A DNA stretch of 64,000 bases from Echinostoma caproni (taxonomy: Eukaryota; Platyhelminthes; Trematoda; Plagiorchiida; Echinostomatidae). Where the stretch lies: contig UZAN01039853.1 of NCBI GenBank assembly GCA_900618425.1, forward strand, positions 44,684 to 108,683, written 5' to 3'. The notes under the pieces are model-generated. The model saw only the letters and a program-made list of their open reading frames with translations, did not search any database and was not told the origin of the DNA. Position 1 is the stretch's first letter; each line of letters starts with the position of its first letter. Both the position numbers and the translations under genes were made by a program. Shown here in pieces: positions 1 through 11,339 of the stretch.

Positions 1-2860
1 CAGTTGAAAAATGTACTGTCCAGGCAGAGCTCGGGATACCTGGTATTTTTATAATGTGGTAACATCGCTAACGAAGGCATAGTGAGCCACAGATCTACCT
101 GGCCCCTTTAACCTCATACACGTAAAAAGTACGGCTAGAATCATATTTTGGTGATTGAGTTAAGAATATGGATTCTACAAGGGAGAAGAAAGTTAGTAAA
201 ATCTATCATTGAAATGTAATAAACCTTGGGGAAATGATGCTGCAGTTGATGGGGAAATTGCGTTACCATACGCGAATTTTCAGATAAATGACAAGACCTG
301 AGGTATGGACTTCAATCTACTGAAAAAACCCTTTTGAGCACTACACTTTACTACTCATGAGTAGCTGGAATTCTATTCCAAAAATATGTTTCTCAGGGAG
401 ATTCAAAAATGTATAGTTGCACCAAGTTAAACAACTATTCCAAGGGCATGAAATACGTTTCTAAACTGATGGTTGATCCCGTCATAGATATCATACAAAT
501 GAAACAAATATTGTGATTAAAATACTAGCGAAAACTGTATTTGTTTGGGAAACGAACCTGATGGCATCACTGAATGATTTCGTACGGGGGTGAAATATAA
601 GTGCAAATGATCAACCGCGGAACACAATAACGTGTGACTTAATTATGCGTTTCTATCTGCTTTACATCATGTTGAAATCTGAATGGGTTTCACACAGAGT
701 TTGTGATGGCTTAAGATCACGGTCTGGGCTTAGTTTTCGGTGCACCCCTGGAGATTTTATCATGTGGGGTTAAGTGAAGCCACTCCTGATCAAATTGTTT
801 CGGGTTAGAATATGGGATCTTTGACTTTAGACCGTTGTAAGATTCATGTCTAATTGAGCCATTTTAGTTGCTTCTCGTGTTTTGTATTTTAAAGATATCA
901 GTAGCCCAGTTGATACTCGGACTTCCACCTAAATACCCCCTTCTACACTATCGTACCGCGCACATTCTACAAGCTGAGGTATGGGATCATACCGATTGTA
1001 CTGGTTATTTCACATTCTGCTCAACTGAGGACCACGACACCACCCAAAGTGAAGTGGCTCACGGTATCCACACATCAGCATTTAGCCTATCTATCCTGGC
1101 AAATTTTCACTAGAATCCGACGGAACCAATCACTATTGTGCAAACGACAGATAGAGCGCGGAGATGGTTTTCATTCTCTGGGTTCGAATCCCACTTAGGT
1201 TACTGATATTTTTACAGCAGAAAATATAAAAACCATTGTCCTCATTTTTATACCAATCAACCTATTTCGTTTCAGATGTTTGATTTGTCCTATCGACCAC
1301 GCTGACATGTTACCCTCAGCACATGATAGTAGGGAATAGAGTGATATTCCATTAACCGTTTGTAATATAGTCTCCTCTTGGGTCTACCTATCAAGTAATC
1401 ACCCATCACGCGAAATGGATGATCATCATTTATTTATCCGTAGTGTCATCCATGTGTGTGTATCGGCCCGGATTAATTTGTTAAACTCTAGTGGATTCAT
1501 GAATAAAGCTGAAATATACTTTTACGGGAACCAGTTGTCAGAATAAAGCATCCAGCAGTTCGTTCTCGCCATTCGTTGAAAGCGTTTCGTGCAGATTTAA
1601 TAATAAATCTTTTCGCATTATTGATTAATTTGAAAATACAACTATTCTGCGTTTACATTGGCTCTTATTGATGACGTGTATTTTTGCTCGTATTGACATG
1701 GTATGCTGTTGGTTACGTCCTTGGTACCAATGCGCTTTTCTCATACACGAAGCACTCGAATTGTATGGTCTGTGCTGTTATTGGTTCCATAGAGTGGAAA
1801 ATATCGAATGAGTGATCATTGTCAAAAGAAAACAAGGTTCCCGTCACTACTTCATTCTGAATCGGGGAGTCAATAAATCATGTATTTTGTGCACCAGTTG
1901 CAACGCACTTGTTTGATAACCATGCAGATGACTAGTTAAATCATTCTTTTGACATTTTTGTATTGAGCTAAATAAAATACTTAAAAGCAAGCATATTTAC
2001 AAGACATTTGAAATTCAAGTGTTTTGCGTTAGCACCTCAACTGTGTACAAAAGTATTCATTTGGTAAACGATCAGAACAATGACAAGTCTCCGGAGACCA
2101 AGTGTACTGTTGGGTTGCGATAGATATTTGGACCCGGTTATGATGCGCGAATATAGTCAGATTGACAATTCAGGGTTGTCAGAATGACTGTTGCAGTTAG
2201 GAACTTTATAGAGGCTCAAATTTATTTAATTCAAAAGCTGACTTTATTCATGTAAGTGGATGAATTTTCAGCTAAAACCTCATTGGCATTCAGTGCCATA
2301 ATGAAGGCTCACCAGTCATACTGGGACTGAGTGGAATGACCCTCAAATTGTTTTGGCCTATTTAGGCGTGTTCTGAGGTCTAAGGGTTATGTCATTGCTC
2401 TGATCGATTGATTGAACACGAATGCCTGTTGATGGGAGCAGGCGAAGCAACAGTTTAATTCAATGTGTTCACTAATGATGATTGTTCTTTCTCGGATAAA
2501 ATGCGTAAGGGAAGCCGAATGCATGAAATATATTGACCATATTACGAGCCGCATGAGATACAGGGTAGGGAAGCGCATGTGTTCCAAGCGTGGTCTTAGT
2601 GTGAGCTCCGGCAAGCTTGTTTGTTTTACCCAATGTCTGTGGTTACAAGTGTGGTGTTAAATCTAGATGGAAGTAGAAAGAAGTCAAAAGAAAGAGACAT
2701 ACTCTTTGGTTCATCTGCGGAAATCGGGTATTGGGCAAAAATTCAAACAAGTTATAAAGTCGAAATCCCATTCAACGAAATAGGAGGAAAAGCGCAGAAA
2801 TTCATCAGAGATGATGTATCAGGAGAATTCTATTTTGCAATTCATCAACAGTGCATTCAC
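1..2860. other. No recognisable gene
   Basis: This stretch is AT-rich and holds only short ORFs in scattered frames. None shows a recognisable domain, a codon-level match to another part of the window, or convincing paired splice sites. The one item worth marking is a tRNA-like B box near 1,178, listed separately. Confidence 0.5.
1138..1200 (+). repeat. Possible tRNA-derived SINE remnant (B box)
   Basis: The stretch around 1,178 reads GGGTTCGAATCCC, a perfect tRNA T-loop/Pol III B box. A weak A-box-like segment (GATAGAGCGCGGAGATGG) lies about 25 bases upstream. There is no foldable acceptor stem around it, so I read it as a SINE or tRNA-pseudogene remnant and not as a working tRNA. Confidence 0.3.
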
Positions 2861-2869
2861 CCGCCACCC

Positions 2870-2906
2870 ATATATATATATATATATATGTATAATATAC
2901 ATATAT
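2870..2906. repeat. TA microsatellite
   Basis: Uninterrupted TA dinucleotides from about 2,870 to 2,889, followed by an imperfect continuation. The Tyr/Ile-rich ORFs across it come from the repeat. Confidence 0.9.
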
Positions 2907-4180
2907 GAAAGATGTTGTTCGAACGAAAATACAGATTTCCCCCAAAAAACAAAACATGTGAGTAATACCGGCAAATAGATATCCATAATTCAAAATCTCA
3001 TCAAATTAAACCTAACCTAAAAACACAGGATAGATAAAGAGATTGATTAATTCATTGATTGATTGAAAGATGTTTAAATTCACCTTCCCTAACAGCCAGC
3101 ACAGTCATTCTTATAACGGCTTTCATTTAAGCGTTGCTCAGTAATACACCTGGCGATTGACAACAACAGCAAGCAAAACTGCACTTTTACCGTTCATATT
3201 CATTACTTTCTGTTGCAAAACAGAATCCAAAGAACGTTCCGATACTCCCAGACACAAAACTCAAGGTTTCAATACTAAAGACACCAGGTACAAAAGGTGT
3301 TTCCTGAACACCGAACGATGTGAAACGTGGATCTTTCTAATATTCGAACAATCAAACAGATGAAATGACCGTGTGGACAAATTTATATGACCAATAGAAA
3401 TTCAAGCCATATCACGGTGGTGCATCGAGTCACGTCAAATAGTTGGTGCTTATACGAAATTATTCAAAGTCGGATGAATCTGTGGAACATTCGGCGTGGA
3501 ATAATGGGACCACTTATCGGTGGATAAACTGGCATAGATTGATGAAATGGATAGTATGTAGACATGGAAAATCATGTCCTTTCATCAAGGAATGGAGAAA
3601 AAGTCGCAGTTGTACGCTGTACAGTCCCGTCATTGAGATGCGGGAAATACTCCACAGAAATAATTTTCATTTATTAAAAAGATCAATAAGAAAAAAGCAT
3701 TAAACAAACGGACAACAAACAGTCATTGTTCTTGTTTGCCGAGCCACACTACTCCATTTGGTCTGATGCCCGAAACCAAGTGCGTAGCCGATGGCCTGGC
3801 GTTTCCCCGGGACGATGACTCATCTTTTATCTTGACCTAAAGGATAAAGACGCTCCTAAATGTAGAGATATCATTCTTTGAAGCACCGCCAGCAGTGTTT
3901 GAGAGGTGGAACCGTGTACTGAGAATTCCTCTAACATTCATTGACTTTGTATACGAAATTCGCCTTCTAACAGGCCAATTTGTCCACTGTGGAAATTAGT
4001 TGTGCAATGAAATGTTCAATGAAATGAAATAAAACAGTTTTCAGAAAAGCTAGCATGCTGTTTAAAGACAAAAACGATGCTGACTTATTGTCGAATGAGT
4101 GAACCACTGAAAACCAGCACTAAAGAAGTATGAGTCAATGAATAGCTCATTGCAATAAGAAACACCACAGTAGCGCTTAT
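2907..4180. other. No recognisable gene
   Basis: Several 60-86 codon ORFs are present on the plus strand (for example 3,157-3,363 and 3,443-3,703). None is recognisable or repeated elsewhere in the window, and no retroelement domain is visible. Confidence 0.4.
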
Positions 4181-4220
4181 CATATGGTGATGAACCTGGA
4201 GAATTTTCAAGGATGTTAAA
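4181..4220 (-). CDS. Short-exon family, copy 8: middle-exon remnant
   Basis: On the minus strand this codes NILENSPGSSPY and then G at the exon edge, in the frame shared by all eight copies of this exon. The splice donor position reads ATAAGC where other copies have GTAAGT, so the donor is probably dead. It shares with copy 7 a 15-base in-frame deletion that removes most of the VSTNxAP segment, so copies 7 and 8 likely descend from one duplication. No terminal exon is visible downstream. This is probably a decayed exon. Function is unknown. Confidence 0.4.
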
Positions 4221-4334
4221 TTGTCATTTCCGAACAGAGTTCGGAGTGTATTGAAAAATCGATGCGCCCTGTGACATGTCTTATATAAATTGTAATTTTG
4301 AAAACACAGCGGCGTCCGTGCAGGTGAAAATAAG

Positions 4335-4370
4335 CCAACGTTTCGGTTACCGTGGGTTACCTTTCTCAAG
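4335..4370 (-). other. Hammerhead-like motif, degenerate (candidate)
   Basis: Read on the minus strand, the segment has CTTGAGAAAGG, a near-perfect stem (GGTAACC, CAC loop, GGTAACC; 6 of 7 pairs) and then CGAAACGTTGG. The order resembles the CUGANGA, stem II, GAAAC core of hammerhead ribozymes found in Penelope-like elements, but the first core box is changed. No neighbouring PLE coding sequence is visible. Confidence 0.2.
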
Positions 4371-4954
4371 GCGATTTTACAATCGACTTTCATAATCGAT
4401 CAGAGAGGTTATTTGACGTACTAGATTTTGTTATGCTGGGTTTCGCTTATATTTGATCGAGGAACAGGTCAGGTATCTCGAAATAAATCTCAATGATATT
4501 CCTTTTTAATTTTTTTTTTACAATTTGTATTTTTTAGGGCGTTATTTGTGTGACCAGTGTATTTATCCACAAAGCGAAAAATTTGAAATTCAAGGTTTTT
4601 GCGATGGTGGTGAACGGAGAGCTGAATATCAAACGATCAATTTATCCAAGGCCATTGTGGTTTAGATATACTACTTAAATATTGAAATTTATTGCCAACG
4701 TGTAATCCACAATCTGGTCAAAATCAGGAGAGCACTCATTTGTTTGTTGCACATTGAAGAAGAATCGCTCATTTAGCTCCCCACCACAGTGAGCTGTTTA
4801 TACAATGGCGATATAAGCACCACAAAGTTGTCATGGAATGAGTGATCTGTTTAAAACAGCACTCTGAAAGAACCAAACACCTCATTCTTAAATAAACAAG
4901 GGTTTCTACTGATCAGTCAATCGCTCAATACAAAAACACCACCGGATAACCCAC

Positions 4955-5003
4955 CGTATGTTGATGAACCTGGACAATCATTGAAGAGTTTGGTTGATGT
5001 ATT
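4955..5003 (-). CDS. Short-exon family, copy 7: middle exon
   Basis: The minus strand encodes NTSTKLFNDCPGSSTY and then G, followed at once by a GTGGGT donor (4,954-4,949). Frame and donor phase match the other copies. It carries the same 15-base in-frame deletion as copy 8. No 5' or terminal exon was recognised next to it, so it may be an orphan exon or a relic. Function unknown. Confidence 0.4.
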
Positions 5004-5390
5004 AGATCTGATATGACTGGTGATCCGTTTATTTCAAGGTATATGTCTGGCTTCACTCAGACAGGTTTTTCTGTAATTTCGCTAGCCTCGCGAACTCCTG
5101 CAATGTGACTGCAACATGTTTACGCAATAAATAAAACCATGAAGTATATTATTTTTTAATTGATGGCGCGACAGTAGGAGAGTTTCCCTCATGTGATTAT
5201 CATGTAATTGCTTTTTTCATGCACTATCTGCTCCGATCCTGGATCTGTTTTCTGACCCGATACAAGTTCGGATATGACACAATTGACTATCTGCAGGATA
5301 TATCTATAGAGTGAATTTCACTCACTGTTGCAGGTCTTTTCTACCCACTGAATAGTTCATTGCAATGGTAAACATAATAGAGGAACTTAC

Positions 5391-5731
5391 CATATGTTTG
5401 TGAAGCTGAATTGATTGAGACAAGACAATCGTCAAAGAGGTTGTTTGATGCATTTAGATTTTAAATGCTGAGGTCCCAAGTTGTAACAAACGATGTCTTA
5501 GATACATTCAAAGGACACGTGTTTTATCTCCACGTAGAGTGAAATGATATACTGTTGAAGCATAGAGTTCGAGACAAACGTACCCGTTCCAGCTCCTCGT
5601 TTCGCCATATATTTTCGTTTGTTTTCCCTATCAAAAGCGTATCTTGTTAGAAAGATCGGCCGGATGACATAAGAACGCCTGGGAGATATCAGAGTGGCAT
5701 TAGGTCTGGCTATCGTGCGAACAGTGTGCAT
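5391..5731 (-). CDS. Short-exon family, copy 6: middle exon plus upstream coding-like part
   Basis: The middle exon (about 5,457 to 5,391) encodes NLFDDCLVSINSASQTY and then G, and ends at a perfect GTAAGT donor (5,390-5,385). Upstream, 5,731-5,498 is an open frame with a segment (YAFDRENKRKYMAKRGAG) aligning at DNA level with the regions upstream of the middle exons in copies 1, 2 and 5. No terminal exon of the family is seen downstream. The acceptor of the middle exon is not certain. I do not recognise the product. It could be a functional exon or a recent relic. Confidence 0.4.
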
Positions 5732-6709
5732 GCACCATGATAGCTCTCATTGGTAGCCAATCATTAGATAATGTTACCGACCAATCATGTGGTCTCAAGT
5801 TGAATCCAGCTGATTGACTGAATGCAACAGAGCAACGTCACGGGTCATGCAGTTGTTGATTGGACATCAAAGAATAGGCGAATGATGGCTTGACGCTTAA
5901 CAGTATCCACAGCTTGTTATGGTTCTACCTTACTTCGCACTATTCAATGATTTTTCAGTCCGAATTCGAGTACGCGGTATTGGATTCGGATAACTATTCC
6001 GAATGCAGAAGAAACTGATCATGCTTTCCACGCAAACTTTTGAATCATACTAATACCACCCGATTAACTGTCCGGAAGGTTTCTCTAGCTTCGACAAGGC
6101 ATCTTTGCTCAAACGCACCGGTGCTGGCTGCCCCCTGATGACTAGATTTCCGAATGGTCGTGGCACAGTGTGATAATCAGAATAGTACTGAATGTAGAAA
6201 TACGAGAACCCGTAATGTAATGCTCAGAACTAGATTGGCTGCAACCCGAACTGCGGGCACCAATGACATACACGAGGAATTGATAGCAGCAAATGCTTAT
6301 GTTTATTGATGGAATTAAAGCATGTTTTATAGGAGGTAATAGTCCATATGATTGGTTGAACGACCGTCCTCCAGTCACGCAACCATTTGCACCGACGCAT
6401 CATATGTACTAACTCGGATGCCATGTTCGCCCGGTGTACCATTGGCCGAGCTTCCTGAACGGTGATTCGATGACATGAAACGATACCTGGTCATGCATGG
6501 ATTGCAGTCACGGAAGTCTGGATCACCATACATAGTCACCAGTTTTTAGTGAACTATCACCCGATTTCGACACAGAACTCCAAAGTGCACTAGTTAGACT
6601 CAGCTCAAAGAGGAATCAAAAGCCAGTGGTCTGATATGCTGCATCCGTTTTTATGCATACTGCATTTGGATTGGTCATTATTATATGGTAAGACACTACA
6701 GAATCTCAT

Positions 6710-6960
6710 CACAGGTTGGTAAAGCTGGATTCACTGATGCAGGACAATCATCAGAGAGGTTAGTTGGAACATACGATTTCAAATGATTAGGACTCCAGTA
6801 ATGCGAAGCTTCACGCATCACTCCGTTCACATAAATTCAAGGAACAGGTAGTATGTTGAAGTATTGAGTGCGAGAGAAGCATGTGCAATCCCCCCTTCAT
6901 TTTGCAGTAAATTTCTGCTTCTATTTTTACAAACAAAAGCGCACATTATTTAGATACGCA
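6710..6960 (-). pseudogene. Short-exon family, copy 5: middle exon with lost donor
   Basis: The exon (about 6,774 to 6,710) encodes YVPTNLSDDCPASVNPALPTC in the shared frame, but the donor position reads ATGAGA instead of GTAAGT, so splicing there is unlikely. The upstream region to about 6,960 aligns with the same part of copies 1, 2 and 6. It is open in one frame but not conserved in protein. Probably a decayed unit. Confidence 0.35.
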
Positions 6961-7849
6961 TGTTACACAAATAAACGACGCAGCACCTTTTTGAAGGCCT
7001 CCCGAGAGAGAGGGAGCTGTGAACAAAGAACCGAGCTTAAGTGAGAAAATCTAAGTGATCAACGACCAAAAGACAATCTCATTTTCTGAGGTGCATGCCG
7101 GATAGATACATCGAAGGCCTTAAGCGATTAACATCAGTCACTCAGCAATGTTTCTACGAAGCTAACGTCAAATCATTCGTACCTTTGAATTGCTAGCGCT
7201 TTGGGCATGTTCGGGATGACGGCTGAAATTTGGTTTATGCAGGAGTTTTGATACATCTCTCAGCATAGTATGGTGCTTTGTTTCGACCGGGTGCAGTACG
7301 ATGCCTGTTGATAACTGAAACTGCGGTATGCAGCCACATAAATATGGGGAAATGGTGGAAAATACATCGTTCAAACCTGTAATTTTGGCTTCTCTACTCA
7401 GAATCTTTCACATTCTGAAGTGCACAGCGTCACATCAAATGACACTATATCAAGTTGTTGACATCCAGGTGCCTTCCTCATCAGGGTTATCCAACCAGTC
7501 AACCGCGCCCCAGGTGCTTTACTCTCGACGAAAATTCACCGGCTGAATGCAAATTTTCACATTTCTTGATCAGTGGTCAGCCCATATTTTGGTCAATGAC
7601 CATGATAGAAAGTATCAGAACTTTTGACAAACCAAAGCGATGGAAGGGGAAGACAATGCATGTTCGGGAACCCGTTTATCACGTCGACCAATATTTGGTT
7701 ATCTTCAAAAATCGGAACAATTGGGAAATGCAGCTTCATGAATACGCTCTGGCAGCAGACGGAAAATACTGAGTTCACCTAGAGGTGTAGCGTCTAAAAT
7801 TTCAAAGACTTAATTTTAATCGAAGGTTCACTCAGACACACCATGACAT
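6961..7849. other. No recognisable gene
   Basis: A few ORFs of 60-105 codons occur (the longest is plus 7,455-7,772, overlapped by minus-strand ORFs). None has a recognisable motif. The right end runs into Penelope-like coding sequence. Confidence 0.4.
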
Positions 7850-8150
7850 CAGTGATGAGAAAATTGGACATTTGACCAACATCAACAAAATCAAAGCCTA
7901 GCTAAGCGAAGGAGGAGGAAAACAGATACCCCGAGGTGTTCACCAAAAGAAACCTAGGAAAAAGACCAGAATACCAACCCGTTCAGAAAGCTTTGAAGAA
8001 AACGCTTTTTTAAACGGCTATTCCAAGGAGCGACCTGTCTGATTTGCTTAGGGGACGTTTGGTGCGGGTCTTGAGAGGAACCTTTAATACAGCTAGTTTG
8101 TTATGCGTATTCCCCGGCTAGCTGTCAGGGCAAGCCTAACCTTCCCCTGA
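7850..8150 (+). mobile_element. Penelope-like element fragment (linker between RT and GIY-YIG)
   Basis: Read forward with frame changes, this encodes NRYPEVFTKRNLGKRPEY and then a segment ending in RGTFNTASLLCVF. This pattern is typical of the linker between reverse transcriptase and the GIY-YIG endonuclease in flatworm Penelope-like elements. Stops and at least one frameshift break the frame. From 7,920 on, the sequence equals 12,516 onward, where a PLE reverse transcriptase lies directly upstream. Here the upstream part is only weakly PLE-like. Confidence 0.55.
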
Positions 8151-9231
8151 GAATGCTCCCGGTATGCATCCGTAATGAATCGTGATCAGCCACTACCAGG
8201 AGGAACGCGTCCGCGTTTTCACGGGTGTACTGGCTGCGTTGTCGCTGGGGTAACGGTTAGAGAACGGCAATCTGGTTTGAGTTGTTTCTCTATCGGCACT
8301 TTTGCAACCCCGATTCTGGACAGATGACTAAACTGTGATGCCGCAAGTTTCTCTCTTCCTCAATCCACGTTCGGCTGGCACTGTTTCCTAACGTCTTTCA
8401 ACTAAGCCCGTTGGGATAAGCGTTGTGGGACTGGGTTATGTGATAATTAGGTGAGACACGACAATCACCAAAAATGAGAAAATCCAATAAAGGCAGTTTT
8501 CCTATGCTCAATTCATCTATGGTTATTTACTTCTCCAGATTTGTTTGTAACGAAACCTACAAAGGCCGAATGGCGAGGCAAATGTCCGAGCAGATTAAAA
8601 TTTGATACTGTGGAAAAGGAGTCACACGAAGCGCTATTTTTGCTCACTTAGCCGAATTGGGGTACCAAATGTAGCCCGAATTAGCCTTCAAAGTTACCTT
8701 TCGATTACAACCCCATCCATTCAAATCGTTAAGTCTCCACAAACCAGCCACTGCGGGAGCGGTCAACATTCGTTTGTTCGCACGCCATCTATTTTCATAG
8801 CAGTGGTTGAACTTTACCATTCAATTACTATGACCGAAGGTCGATCGCATGCGTAACACATCACCATCTGGTTGCACTGTTTTGGAGGAACTGACCGTGT
8901 GAGGCAGCAGGCGAACCACGTTCCTCTCCCAACCAATCACTGCAAGATTTCATCAACCGAATGCCCATCCCATTTTATCACTTCACTTGCTTTCACGAGC
9001 TGTACCGGCTAGCGGAACAATAAACGAAAACAACTGATGCCTAAGAACGTGTGTTCTCATGTTGTATTAGTCAAAACCTGAAATAGGACGGGAAAGATAT
9101 TCTGCCTGTTGTGCCCAATTTGTGCGAATAAACGAGTACTCAGGGCATAGTTTAGTTCGTTTATTACCAGTGTGTACGCATCCGGTAGCCGGTCAGCAGG
9201 CTCATGAGAAAACAGGCCATCAACACAAAAT
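7920..9231. repeat. 1,312-bp direct duplication, copy 1
   Basis: This segment matches 12,516-13,827 at a constant offset of 4,596 bases in every stretch I compared, including an identical 84-codon ORF (8,602-8,856 and 13,198-13,452). All other repeats in the window are well diverged, so this identity stands out. The second copy ends one base before an N at 13,828, which suggests an unresolved contig overlap or a recent tandem duplication. Confidence 0.85.
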
Positions 9232-9910
9232 GCAAGCGCAGATGTTACATAAAATCAGCGTGCGATCGAGCAGGGTAGAGAACTCTCAAACGAGTCAGTG
9301 AGCGTGGACAGTCCAATATAGAAGCTTGATTCAATGAAACGAACCGACCCTGTTATAGAACGTGTTCGTCTCACGGGTGTTTCTGTGTGTCTGTTTCGTG
9401 TTTGTACACATTTGTGTCAGCAGGCAACAGGGCCCACCAACCAGTCAATCCGGCCAAGGGCATGCATGCAGGCTTAACGAATCATGGACCCATTGAATGG
9501 AGATGCAGATGAAAAAGGTGGATGTGAGGTAGCGGTACCTGTCTTCAGAAAAAACGGATAGTCTAACAGAAACGACAGTCAAGCGATGAAAATTCATAAA
9601 TATATAGACAGGTGGATCTCTTTGGCAAACATACTTTCACCCCTTTGGAAGCTAAATGGAAGGCTGTTAGGCATCCACTCTAGTCAATTCGTTTCCGGAC
9701 CTGATCTCCAGAAGAATCACGTATCGGAAAATTTAGATTTCCAAATATAGAGATAGCTGATCTTGATGGCCGTAAAAAGGTTTACTTGTTTGATCTGGAT
9801 TTGTTTAGTTGACAGACTCATAATTACCGGGACCACCTGTGGCAGGTAATTCTTCGTGGTTATTGGATATTTCTCAACAACGTCCGTTTACGATTGGTTA
9901 CATCTTCCAG
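9130..9910 (+). repeat. Dispersed ~0.7-kb repeat, copy A
   Basis: The segment aligns collinearly with 14,905-15,615. Shared landmarks are TTACCAGTGTGTACGCAT, AAAATGCAAGCGCAG, GCGTGCGATCGAGCAGG, CTTGTTTGATCT and CAACAACGT. Identity is moderate with many small indels, so this is an old repeat. No retroelement domain was recognised. It overlaps the end of the exact duplication. Confidence 0.65.
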
Positions 9911-10570
9911 GACTCACGTTTATCATTGTTTATACTCGGTGGTACATGGGATAGAAGCAAAAGATTTCCAAAGGTCGGAACAACAACGTTTCATCAAATT
10001 TGCATTAAATCGGAAGAATTCGCAAAGAATGAGAAACGCCTCATGACGCTATCTCGCATAGAACGAGCAATTGATCTCCCCTAATAGATACCATACATAG
10101 TCAGAAGACCGTTGATTTATTTGAATAGTTTGTAAAGCCTCGTGTTCCATATCAAAGTCGGAAATGTTTAATGAGAGTCTGTTCTTCAATTAGCATATCG
10201 CAAACAATGTTTCACCTTGTGCCGCAGTTTATATAAATAAAATACACGATTCTCGAATACCGAAATACTTTTGGGTTTTGTTATGCGACTTTGAAGTCAC
10301 ACGTTATACGCACATGTATGCATATTTGCACGCACGTAAACAGGGGAACAAGTGAATAATCAATTCATTCATTAGGTAAGTAGGTCATTCCAAGAAATAT
10401 GTATGCATGTATGCGTGTATGTATGGATGTATGCATGTTGTGATGGGTGGAAACAGAAGGGACGGATGTGATTATTGATCTGAATATATTTATATTGATC
10501 TGGAATGTTACTTAAAATCCGCAACCAGTCACAATGGATGCAATCAGATCAGAAGTACCTCATGTCGATT
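9911..10570. other. No recognisable gene
   Basis: Non-coding sequence with an imperfect ATGTATG/ATGCATG-rich patch around 10,400-10,440. No domain or splice-supported exon was seen. Confidence 0.4.
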
Positions 10571-10611
10571 TCAAAGCTTGCGGAAAATAGGGCACGTACC
10601 GATTGGTGGAG
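10571..10611 (-). CDS. Short-exon family: extra terminal exon
   Basis: After a pyrimidine tract and CAG acceptor (TTTTTACACAG), the minus strand reads, in the phase set by the middle exons, APPIGTCPIFRKL and a TGA stop at 10,573-10,571. The exon is 41 bases. It matches copy 2's terminal exon (APPMCTFRIFRYF) residue by residue at its start. It lies 86 bases downstream of copy 4's own terminal exon, so copy 4 may have two alternative last exons. Function unknown. Confidence 0.4.
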
Positions 10612-10696
10612 CTGTGTAAAAACGGATGGTCAGAATCGAAAAGTTTATCGGGATATGAATGGATCGAGGTAAAGCATAAAGGTTTATTGCTGGAAG

Positions 10697-11227
10697 TCAT
10701 TGACAAATCCTTGTCCAGTCGGCCGGAAGCATACTCAAATGGTGAACAGGAAAAAGTACGTCCTGATAGCATCTATTCCAAGAATACAACTTACTCATTG
10801 ATGGTGCTGTAGAAAAACCGTTATGGGCAGAATGGAATCGTTCAACGAGAGAATGATCGATAAAAGTTGAATTAACCCAAACATCATTACAGCTTCGGAA
10901 ATCATATCTCTGTCAACTTCCTACTTTTTTATTTCAGTCCTTTCCATTGTAAATATAGAAATTTTGAGAAGCAGGAAGCAGCCAATCAAATGACTGTCAT
11001 ACCACCCGTGATAGAGAATAGTTGAGTCAAGCATTTGGTATCTTTCAATACAAAAAGTGTACCGTTGAAAAGCAGTATTCGGGAAAGGAGAACGTCAAAT
11101 AAGATATGTGAGTATTTCCAGTAAATGATCCAGCTCAATCAAAAATAGAAAAACTCACTATACGGTGGTGAAACTGAATTTGTTGAAACCGGGAAATCAT
11201 TACATTGGTTGTTTGATACATGAGATA
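10697..11227 (-). CDS. Short-exon family, copy 4: middle and terminal exons
   Basis: The middle exon (about 11,227 to 11,159) encodes HVSNNQCNDFPVSTNSVSPPY and ends at a GTGAGT donor (11,158-11,153). After an intron of about 350 bases, TTTTTCTACAG accepts at 10,806 and the terminal exon (10,805-10,697) continues in frame with PSMSKLYSWNRCYQ and a stop (TGA, 10,699-10,697). Phase 1 joining leaves both exons open. The intron is well conserved with copy 3. The 5' exon is missing because a Penelope-like element starts at about 11,340. The product would be a short Pro/Ser-rich peptide of unknown function. Confidence 0.45.
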
Positions 11228-11339
11228 TGAATGATTTGGTGTTCCAGTTTTGTGAATACTTACGTCTGTGTTAAGTCATACTTCCTCGAGATACAGGTGC
11301 TCTTATCTCAAATTGGACTCAAAAACACTCTGATGACTT

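Noticed and set aside
7480..7500. CTGATGAGG on the minus strand as a hammerhead core
   Set aside because: No stem II and no GAAAC follow it.
8602..8856. 84-codon ORF present twice with identical sequence (also at 13,198-13,452)
   Set aside because: Identity comes from the 1.3-kb duplication of the DNA. The protein shows no domain and lies in sequence downstream of a broken PLE.
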